DNA of 64,000 bases, taken from Nostoc calcicola FACHB-3891 (GTDB taxonomy: Bacteria; Cyanobacteriota; Cyanobacteriia; Cyanobacteriales; Nostocaceae). Below are positions 57,325-64,000 of this stretch, piece after piece (within the stretch, counting starts at the first letter, position 1; the number at the start of each line of letters is the position of its first letter). The notes beneath the pieces were generated by a model, which ran no database searches, had not been told where the DNA came from, and saw only the letters and a list, made by a program, of their open reading frames with translations. The translations under genes and the position numbers were made by a program. The stretch is from contig NZ_JACJRQ010000002.1 in the NCBI RefSeq assembly GCF_014697355.1, positions 353,155-417,154 of the forward strand, given 5' to 3'.

Positions 57325-58394
57325 TGAGTACCATTGTTCAACCTCAAAGAGAATTTAATTTTTTTGATTTCTGGGATAGTTTTTGTAGCTGGATTACTAG
57401 CACAGAAAATCGGATTTACATCGGCTGGTTTGGTGTGTTGATGATTCCCACCTTGCTAGCGGCCACCACCTGTTTTATTTTGGCTTTTATTGCCGCTCCC
57501 AGTGTAGATATGGATGGCATCCGTGAGCCAATCATGGGTTCACTGATGGATGGTAATAACTTAATTACAGCCGCAGTTGTGCCGACATCCGCCGCTATTG
57601 GTTTGCATTTTTATCCTATCTGGGAAGCTGCATCAATGGATGAATGGCTCTACAATGGCGGGCCATATCAGTTGATTGTGCTGCATTTTCTCATTGGTAT
57701 TTGGTGCTTATTAGGCCGATTTTGGGAATTGAGCTATCGTTTAGGAATGCGACCCTGGACAGCAATTGCCTATTCTGCACCCGTCATCGCCGCTACTTCT
57801 GTTTTGCTAGTTTATCCCATTGGTCAAGGTAGTTTTTCTGATGGTTTACCTTTGGGAATTGCTGGGACTTTCCAGTTTATGTTAGCTTTCCAAGGCGATC
57901 ATAATATCCTCATGCACCCGTTCCATATGTTGGGTGTAGCAGGTATATTTGGCGGCGCACTGTTGAGTTCTTTGCATGGTTCTTTGGTGACTTCAACGCT
58001 AATTCGGAATACCAATGAAAATGAATCAATTAATGCCGGATATAAGTTGAATCAGCAGAAATTCACCTACAATTATTTGGCAGGACACTATAGTTTTTTG
58101 GGACGGTTGTTGATTCCTACCTTTGCGAGCAAAAATCATCGGGGGTTCCATTTTTTATTAGCAGCATTGCCAACGGTAGGTATTTGGTTTGCAGCGATGG
58201 GTGTATGTTCGATGGCATTTAATATTAATGGCTTGAACTTTAATCATTCCATCTTAGATAGTCGGGGTGAAGTAATTAGAACCGACGCTGATATACTGAA
58301 TCGTGCCAATCTTGGTATAAGTGCAATGCACGCTCCTAATGTCCATAATTTTCCTTTGGTTCTGTCTACTGGTCAATCTATTCCAGTTAGCTAA
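57324..58394 (+). CDS. psbA: divergent photosystem II D1 protein (rogue/sentinel type)
   Basis: 356 residues, clearly D1: five helices, [26 protein letters not shown] and [13 protein letters not shown] start with AGGAG nine bases upstream. Tyr-Z (canonical 161, here 164), Asp170, His190, His198, His215, His272, His332 and His337 are kept. Several Mn4Ca ligands are not: Glu189 is Asp, Glu333 is Ala, Asp342 is Val and Ala344 is Ser. Canonical Glu/Gln130, which contacts pheophytin, is Phe (here 133). The loop near the QB site is altered. This is the profile of rogue/sentinel D1 proteins that make non-oxygen-evolving PSII. ChlF is unlikely because its Gln-Asp motif at 130-131 is absent (Phe-Trp). 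Confidence 0.9.
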   Translation: MSTIVQPQREFNFFDFWDSFCSWITSTENRIYIGWFGVLMIPTLLAATTCFILAFIAAPSVDMDGIREPIMGSLMDGNNLITAAVVPTSAAIGLHFYPIWEAASMDEWLYNGGPYQLIVLHFLIGIWCLLGRFWELSYRLGMRPWTAIAYSAPVIAATSVLLVYPIGQGSFSDGLPLGIAGTFQFMLAFQGDHNILMHPFHMLGVAGIFGGALLSSLHGSLVTSTLIRNTNENESINAGYKLNQQKFTYNYLAGHYSFLGRLLIPTFASKNHRGFHFLLAALPTVGIWFAAMGVCSMAFNINGLNFNHSILDSRGEVIRTDADILNRANLGISAMHAPNVHNFPLVLSTGQSIPVS

Positions 58395-58738
58395 AGATTG
58401 CAGATCTCGATTGTTATAGTTATTTTCAACCTGCCTCTAATTGTGGAATAATTCTAAGGGCAGGTTTTTGTTATCTTCAGTTAAAGCAGTAGTCATAATT
58501 CAGGAATAAACCAGGAGTCAGAATTCAGAATACTCTACGCATAAAGGGATAGAGTTTTAAGGCGAGAAGATTTAATACTACTTTCGCCGACTATGGACAA
58601 AGTTTTAACCAATATCCATTATCCACTCGTACAGGATTCATACTGAATTCTGACTCAGGATCTGCTGAATTCTTCTTATAAAATAGTCTTAATACCTGGC
58701 TTTGGGACTTAGTTTGTGTGCTTAAATGAGGTACACCG

Positions 58739-58766
58739 GTAGGGTAGCACAGCTGTGCTACCCTAC
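58739..58766. repeat. 28-bp perfect palindrome
   Basis: GTAGGGTAGCACAG and its exact complement, inside a longer inverted pair TGAGGTAC / GTACCTCA. Same family as the other core hairpins. It lies downstream of the D1 gene and between convergent genes. Confidence 0.8.
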
Positions 58767-58804
58767 GATTATCTGTACCTCACCAACTTGCAATCTGCTG
58801 TAAA

Positions 58805-60193
58805 TCAAACCAAAGGCAACATAATTTCAAATTCAGTCCCCATACCTGGTTGGGAACGTAAATTGAATTTTCCTCCATGTTTCACGGTTATAATTCGATA
58901 ACTTACTGCTAAGCTAGTCTCTTTCCCATTTTTTGTTTCCCAAGAAAAAGACTCCATAATTTGCTGTAGAAATTCTTGTGACATTCCAGGGCCATTGTCA
59001 CTAATGCGAATTAAGATCCAACGAGAATCTGGTGCATGTGGTTTACTTGGTTTCTGTGAAATAACTTCTGTACTAATCTTGATTCGGGGTTTTTGAAGAG
59101 TTTTTGTATCTTCTAGATACAACTGCTGTCGCGCTGCTTCATTGAGTAAGGTATCCACAGCTTCGCTTAAAATATTTATTAAAACCTGATTTAACTGTCC
59201 CATAAAGCAATACACTGGTGGCAGTTGTCCATAAGATTTGATGATTTCAATTTCTCCTTGAATTCGGCTATTAATCAATAAAATAAGATTATCAATACAG
59301 GCATGTAAATCTACAGGTTTGGGATAAAGTTCATCGAGATGACAAAAGTTTTGCAAACTGGTGACAAGTCTTTTTAATCTTTCGGCTCCAGTCCGGATAC
59401 TTGCAAGCGATCGCAATAAATCTTGTTCTAAAAAATCAAATTCAATTTCTTCTTTGATTTGGTCAATCGTCTGGGAAGCTGATGGCAATTCTCGATCGTA
59501 AGCCGCTATTAATTTGAGTAAGTCTTGACTGTAATTTGAGACGTAAGTTATGTTACCCCAAATAAAACCCACGGGGTCTAAAATTTCGTGTACTACCCCA
59601 TCGACTAAACGCCCCAAACTCGCCATTTTATCATTTTGAATCATTTGGGCTTGGCTGCGTTCGTATCGCACGAAATTTTTGATGCCGCGAATTTGCCAAG
59701 AAATAAAATTTAATTCTTGCACATCTAATAATCTGTAATCGCCAGGAGTAGTTTGCACTACAATTGGCTCTGATAATAATTCTGGCGATCGCTTTAAGCT
59801 CAGTTGCATCGCAATTAAAATCAATGTCGTCTCCGCAAGCAGCAAAATCGGTGTCCGTGCATACCCGTAGAGAACGCCTAATGGTTGCTGAACAAACAAC
59901 TCTTGCCCATAGGGGCGAATTAAAAATTCTAACAGTCGTCGCCGCGAAATCATTCCTACGAACTTTCCCTGTTCTACCAAAATTACTCCTGGTAGCAGGG
60001 GATATTTTTCTAAAAAACTAGCCACTTCCGTACCAGTGCAGTTAATTTCCACCGGGAAGTTGTACATTGGTAGTTCTTGGAGGGTTGAATCTAAACTGAA
60101 ATTGCGATCGCTACCCTCAGACAAAAATGGCGGTGAGATTTGACGACAACTGAATTCTTCTGGCACTAGACACCCTGATTTTGACAAAGACAA
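58805..60193 (-). CDS. CBS-domain sensor histidine kinase
   Basis: 462 residues. The N-terminal half holds a CBS-domain pair (VILVEQGKFVGMISRRRLLEFL is the clear first CBS unit). A histidine kinase follows, with H-box LGRLVDGVVHEILDP, a dimerisation helix pair and an ATPase ending with ISDNGPGMS and GMGTEFEIMLP. The usual AHEINNP H-box of this cyanobacterial group is changed to VHEILDP, and the N-box (NILSEAVDTLL) lacks its second Asn. The phospho-acceptor His remains. No receiver gene is adjacent. Confidence 0.85.
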   Translation of the reverse strand: MSLSKSGCLVPEEFSCRQISPPFLSEGSDRNFSLDSTLQELPMYNFPVEINCTGTEVASFLEKYPLLPGVILVEQGKFVGMISRRRLLEFLIRPYGQELFVQQPLGVLYGYARTPILLLAETTLILIAMQLSLKRSPELLSEPIVVQTTPGDYRLLDVQELNFISWQIRGIKNFVRYERSQAQMIQNDKMASLGRLVDGVVHEILDPVGFIWGNITYVSNYSQDLLKLIAAYDRELPSASQTIDQIKEEIEFDFLEQDLLRSLASIRTGAERLKRLVTSLQNFCHLDELYPKPVDLHACIDNLILLINSRIQGEIEIIKSYGQLPPVYCFMGQLNQVLINILSEAVDTLLNEAARQQLYLEDTKTLQKPRIKISTEVISQKPSKPHAPDSRWILIRISDNGPGMSQEFLQQIMESFSWETKNGKETSLAVSYRIITVKHGGKFNLRSQPGMGTEFEIMLPLV

Positions 60194-60329
60194 GTCAACA
60201 ATAAGCTAATATCTTAACCTCTGTCATTAATCAAAAGGGAGTGGGGACTACCGAGAGATCGGGGAACTCAGATATCTATTATTACCCAGCAAATATTTGT
60301 ATACTTGTGCTGAAGCCATATTTTAAAGC

Positions 60330-60697
60330 ATATCCATAAACAATACTGCCATGAGGTGCTACCGTGAATTAAAGCTGAAGGGCTAAAGGCATCTCCAGCT
60401 AACATAACGTGAGTTCGACGGCTCTAAAAACCCCGCTTCCATTCCTCTCCCCCATAGGGAGAGAGGCTTTGAAACCCTAATTTTTTCGTTGGAAACTAAA
60501 AATATTTCTGCCCCTCTCCGCCTCGGAGAGGGGTTGGGGGGAGGTTCATCGAACTCACGTTAACATAGTGTAAGTACGGAGATTATCCTTGTAAAGTTGT
60601 TGTCTGAGGGTAGCCACACGCGCTAAACCGCCACGAGTCCCACCTTCCACTGAAGTAATTTCGTAAACGTCGTTAAGTTGCAACAGGTTAATTTTAA
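60330..60697 (-). pseudogene. 5'-nucleotidase (metallophosphatase) remnant split by a MITE
   Basis: Before the MITE (60567-60697) the minus strand codes LLQLNDVYEITSVEGG and GLARVATLRQQL, then TYTM. After it (60405 downward) the frame resumes LAGDAFSPSALIHGS. These are the first blocks of a bifunctional metallophosphatase/5'-nucleotidase. Deleting the MITE and one AACAT copy rejoins TYTM and LAGDAFSPSAL in frame. The rest of the gene is lost. Confidence 0.8.
60406..60561. mobile_element. MITE family A, copy 3 (156 bp)
   Basis: Terminal repeats as at 3423-3578 and nearly the same interior. Flanked by the perfect 5-bp duplication AACAT (60401-60405 and 60562-60566), inside a nucleotidase gene. 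It is the clearest insertion event in the window. Confidence 0.92.
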
Positions 60698-61656
60698 CTA
60701 TTTCTGCAAGTGCAGTGTAGCTAAAGCTACTGTGGCTAACACTTGTAAAATTACACTACACCCGTAAAAAATAAGTTTCATATTTAGCTTTAAACACTCA
60801 TACTCTACGAAATTGATTTTACTAGCAACGGAAAATTCCGGCGTTGTATCACTGGTGCAAATATTGAAATTGGCGATCGCGTCGTACAGAAAAGTTTTTT
60901 CAGTTTGGATTAACCAAAAATGCAGATGATGTTTGAGAAGCGATCGCGTGCTTGTTTTTTGCACTCATCACATCATTTGTGGTGTAGATGTTTTCGGCAA
61001 ATAAATTATTTATCACAATATCTATCAGAATATCAATTATACATAAAACTCAACACTTAACATATTTATCTACCAGCAAAGATAAAGAGGATGCAAAGAT
61101 TTGATGAAAAGATAGACATGTCCGTAAATATTCGGTATTTAGTTATTATCAGCTGATTTAGATGTTTGCTATTTTCTGGCTAGATATTTGGGGCGATGCC
61201 TACGGCGGCAAGCTACGCCCACAACAATTGCATAGAGATTAATTTTTTATGCTGCGCCAAGTGTTCCTTACTTTCGCTAGTAAGACTTATGCATTGACAA
61301 ACCAAATTAAATTATCGACTGTAAATTTTTCAATTCTTTTTCAGCAATGCCTGTGGTCAAAGTTTGCCTGGGCTGGTGATGAAGGATTATTTGAATGGGT
61401 TTAAAACTAATTATTTTTGTGAATACACACCCGTGATAATTTGTATAGTGCTTAAGACTTAGATAGTCTTCAATGCTTGGATAAGTAATGGTTGCAAGTT
61501 AATTAAAGGACAAATCTTCAATGAAAAATTGGTGACTCTCAAGAGTAATGCCCAAAGCTTGCACTTTCACCAAATTGTTTGTGCCTTCAAACAGCACTAA
61601 CTCAATTATTGAGAACTGAAGTAACTGCAAAAAATTGATTCAGGTAGGAAAAACTT
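60698..61656. other. intergenic region upstream of the RTX gene
   Basis: No credible gene. The minus frame 60698-60964 lacks a ribosome-binding site and family features. The last 150 bp should hold the promoter of the RTX-repeat protein, whose ATG is preceded by CAGGTAGGAA. Confidence 0.5.
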
Positions 61657-63657
61657 ATGGCAAATATCATTGGAACCGACGGTAACGATACTTTAACGGG
61701 TGGACAGGACAACGATACCTTAACGGGTGGAGGAGGCAACGATACATTCGTTATCAGTGGGTACGGAGGCACTGATACCATTACTGATTTTCGTGGAGTA
61801 GGTAAAGGCACAAATCCTTCAGCAGCAGTCATTGCCCAAGTGGATACCATCAAATTCCAAGGCAATGGGTTCACTGCTCAGAATTTGCTGCTCACCCAGA
61901 ATGGCACAAATTTGGAAATCACCTTTGCGGGGATAGTTGCTAACAAAGTCATCTTAAAAAACTTCAATTTAGAAGACTTGGATAACCTGAAAGCTTCTGG
62001 TACAAGACCAGCCATTGGTAATATCCTATTTGATGGACAAACTACCATCCTTGACAGCTTTGATGTATTCGATGCCAACTCAACCCAAAGCACTATCTTT
62101 AACAAAAACACAGTCACCTTTCTCAACGACCTCAACAACAGTGTCAACGGCTTTGACAACTCAGATGATGTCATCAATGGTCAGGGAGGTGACGACATCA
62201 TCAACGGCTTGAGTGGTAACGACTCACTGCGGGGTGGTGCTGGGAATAATACTCTCAACGGTGGCACTGGTGATGATTATTTGACTACTAACTCTTTAGC
62301 CGTTGAATCTTCAATAGGTAATAACCTACTCAATGGGGGCGATGGCAATGATTATCTCTCCGCCTCTGGCTTAAACTATGGCTTCTTTGATACCAACTTT
62401 GTATTTAAGTCAGGCAATAACACCCTCAACGGTGGCGCTGGTAACGATGATTTGCGTGCTAAGTTTTCATCTGGCGATAACCTACTCAATGGCGGCGATG
62501 GCAATGATACTCTAGACATCTCTGGTTTTTACGGCTTCTTAGAGGGAGACTATCGCACCTCTGGCAATAACACCCTCAATGGTGGTGCTGGTAATGATAG
62601 TTTGGATGCTAGCTCCTCAAAAGGTGAAAATTTGCTCAATGGTAGTGATGGCAATGATACTCTTAATAGCAGCAGAAACACAGGCAATAACACCCTCAAC
62701 GCTGGCATTGGTAATGATAGTTTGATTGCTGACTATTCACAAGGTGATAATCTACTCATTGGTGGCGATGGTGATGATACTCTGACAGCCTCTGGGGCGA
62801 TTATAGGCTTGAGATCTAGCATTTTCACTACTGGTAATAACACCCTCAACGGTGGTGCTGGTAATGACAAATTGAATGTTGATTATTCAGACGGTAATAA
62901 TTTGCTATCTGGAGGCGATGGCGGTGATTATCTCTCTGCTAGTGGTTACACTGTCGGTTTTGGAGGAAACTCTTTTTCTGCTACCTCAGGCGATAACACC
63001 CTCAACGGTGGTGCAGGTAATGATACCTTAAATGTTGACTTCGCACTAGGTGATAATCTACTCAATGGAGGCGATGGCAATGATTACCTTACGGCCTCTG
63101 GTTACGATTACATTGGTGAGTTTGACCTTTCTTTGAGAGCAGAGGGTGATAACACCCTCAATGGGGGTGCAGGTAGCGATACCTTGATTGTTGACGATTC
63201 ATCAGGTGATAATCTACTCTTCGGGGGCGATGGCAATGATATTCTAAGTGCCTCTCGTGCAGAGGGCGATAACATCCTCAAAGGTGGTGGTGGGAATGAT
63301 ATCCTCACAGGTGGCTACGGTAATGATAGCTTCTATGGAGGAAGTGGTATTGATACCTTTGTTTTCAATGGTTTCAATCAAGGACTTGATACTATTAATG
63401 ACTTTGGTGTTAGTAATGAAGTAATTCGAGTATCGGCTACTGGTTTTGGTGGCGGTTTATCAGTAGGTGTACTTTTAGCAAGTCAGTTTACTATCGGTAC
63501 ATCTGCAACCACAAGCACCCAGCGGTTTATTTACAACTCGACTACAGGTGGATTGTTCTTTGACTCTGATGGTAATGCAGGTGGCTTTAGTCAGGTACAA
63601 TTTGCACAACTATCTACTGGGTTGTCATTAACTAACAACAATTTTGTGGTTGTTTAA
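61657..63657 (+). CDS. RTX-repeat (hemolysin-type calcium-binding) protein
   Basis: 666 residues rich in Gly, Asn and Asp. Nonapeptide RTX motifs (GGNDTLTGG, NGGAGNDTL, NGGDGNDYL) recur along nearly the whole length, starting at residue 4. Longer units alternate NTLNGGAGND and NLLNGGDGND blocks separated by about 15-30 spacer residues. There is no signal peptide. The C-terminus, with DTINDFGVSNEVIRV and a final FVVV, fits a type I secretion signal region. It should fold as a calcium-dependent parallel beta-roll outside the cell. No secretion genes lie adjacent and no catalytic or adhesin domain is visible. Confidence 0.88.
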   Translation: MANIIGTDGNDTLTGGQDNDTLTGGGGNDTFVISGYGGTDTITDFRGVGKGTNPSAAVIAQVDTIKFQGNGFTAQNLLLTQNGTNLEITFAGIVANKVILKNFNLEDLDNLKASGTRPAIGNILFDGQTTILDSFDVFDANSTQSTIFNKNTVTFLNDLNNSVNGFDNSDDVINGQGGDDIINGLSGNDSLRGGAGNNTLNGGTGDDYLTTNSLAVESSIGNNLLNGGDGNDYLSASGLNYGFFDTNFVFKSGNNTLNGGAGNDDLRAKFSSGDNLLNGGDGNDTLDISGFYGFLEGDYRTSGNNTLNGGAGNDSLDASSSKGENLLNGSDGNDTLNSSRNTGNNTLNAGIGNDSLIADYSQGDNLLIGGDGDDTLTASGAIIGLRSSIFTTGNNTLNGGAGNDKLNVDYSDGNNLLSGGDGGDYLSASGYTVGFGGNSFSATSGDNTLNGGAGNDTLNVDFALGDNLLNGGDGNDYLTASGYDYIGEFDLSLRAEGDNTLNGGAGSDTLIVDDSSGDNLLFGGDGNDILSASRAEGDNILKGGGGNDILTGGYGNDSFYGGSGIDTFVFNGFNQGLDTINDFGVSNEVIRVSATGFGGGLSVGVLLASQFTIGTSATTSTQRFIYNSTTGGLFFDSDGNAGGFSQVQFAQLSTGLSLTNNNFVVV

Positions 63658-63782
63658 TCTCTGGGTTTCAAAGTTTGAATCTGTTGCCCAATTTTAAGTT
63701 ATTTAACTCTAAGTTAAATTTTTGTCTCATTGTCGTGACTTCAAGCCGAAAGATGCACTGGGGTTGGCAATCACCCTAAATA

Positions 63783-63810
63783 TAAGGGCACAGCAGTGCT
63801 GTGCCCCTAC
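63783..63810. repeat. palindrome of the GGGGCACAG family
   Basis: Near-perfect hairpin TAAGGGCACAGCAG / TGCTGTGCCCCTA between the RTX gene and the transposase start; the seventh member of the core-hairpin family. Confidence 0.7.
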
Positions 63811-63908
63811 GAAAGATGTGGTTTTTGAATCATCCATGTTTGGTATTTCCTGTCATATCATGTCCGGGTAATCGCTTACGATAAAAGAAGTGAGTGCAAA
63901 GATGACCA

Positions 63909-64000
63909 ATGCCGAAACGAATTAGTGTAGCCGCACATCTAAGTCTAGAAGAATTAGAAAAACATTACCGTCAAGCTAAAGATGGTATAGAAAGCCGTCA
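63909..64000 (+). CDS. IS630-type transposase, N-terminal part (runs off the window)
   Basis: ATG 63909 starts MPKRISVAAHLSLEELE, then HYRQAKDGIESR, the helix-turn-helix beginning typical of cyanobacterial IS630-family transposases. Only 30 codons are in view, so whether it is complete is unknown. No terminal repeat is evident just upstream. Confidence 0.65.
   Translation, partial: MPKRISVAAHLSLEELEKHYRQAKDGIESR

Noticed and set aside
57324..58394. Chlorophyll f synthase (ChlF)
   Set aside because: The Gln-Asp pair expected at canonical positions 130-131 is Phe-Trp, and no far-red gene cluster surrounds it.
60698..60964. 88-codon minus-strand frame
   Set aside because: No recognisable feature or ribosome-binding site; it sits upstream of the dead nucleotidase fragment in A+T-rich DNA.

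Overview
The window reads as chromosomal DNA of a filamentous, Nostoc-like cyanobacterium. The evidence is a psbA-family gene, an ndhA-ndhI-ndhG-ndhE cluster, many GCGATCGC (HIP1) octamers, heptanucleotide STRR tracts between genes, a PatA-type chemotaxis operon, caspase-like proteins and a very dense load of small palindromic and MITE-like repeats.

Layout. 0-3.2 kb: a DhaM-HPr-EI phosphotransferase fusion and an EamA permease. 3.2-9.8 kb: repeat-rich accessory DNA with a WD40 propeller protein, a small outer-membrane-like protein, a DUF427 protein, a 42-bp tandem repeat and decayed gene pieces. 9.8-13.4 kb: a NACHT-HEAT STAND-type protein whose N-terminal part is cut off by one in-frame TGA, followed by a loose extra block of HEAT repeats. 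13.7-21.8 kb: a five-gene chemotaxis-like operon (PatA-like regulator, CheY, CheW, MCP, CheA-RR). 22.4-26.7 kb: a divergent pair of caspase-like genes, one fused through a membrane helix to a cell-wall amidase and preceded by a Pepco-like gene, the other fused to an FGE-sulfatase domain. 27-31.7 kb: tRNA-Leu, alanine racemase, HNH nuclease and a DHH phosphoesterase. 31.8-34.7 kb: a DUF29 gene, then an overlapping RusA / (PD-(D/E)XK-HEPN-RelE-like) / Shedu-like operon. 34.9-41 kb: housekeeping genes (sixA, gltA, ndhAIGE, NAD kinase). 41.7-50.6 kb: an acyltransferase, a glycosyltransferase, an ABC importer (ATPase probably starting at ATT), a phosphoribosyltransferase and a GPH-type symporter. 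50.6-53.8 kb: insertion-sequence wreckage around a linear amide hydrolase gene. 53.8-60.2 kb: rtcA, a FAD-linked oxidase, a divergent D1 protein and a CBS-histidine kinase. 60.2-64 kb: a MITE inside a dead 5'-nucleotidase gene, an RTX-repeat protein and the start of an IS630-type transposase.

Three candidate conflict or cell-death modules are the most interesting content: the caspase pair with a cytosol-to-periplasm amidase fusion, the RusA / triple-effector fusion / Shedu-like operon, and the interrupted NACHT-HEAT gene. A D1 variant lacking several oxygen-evolving ligands is a further highlight. The repeats are informative in themselves: for two MITE families, removing the element and one 5-bp target duplication restores a reading frame exactly, which proves they moved.
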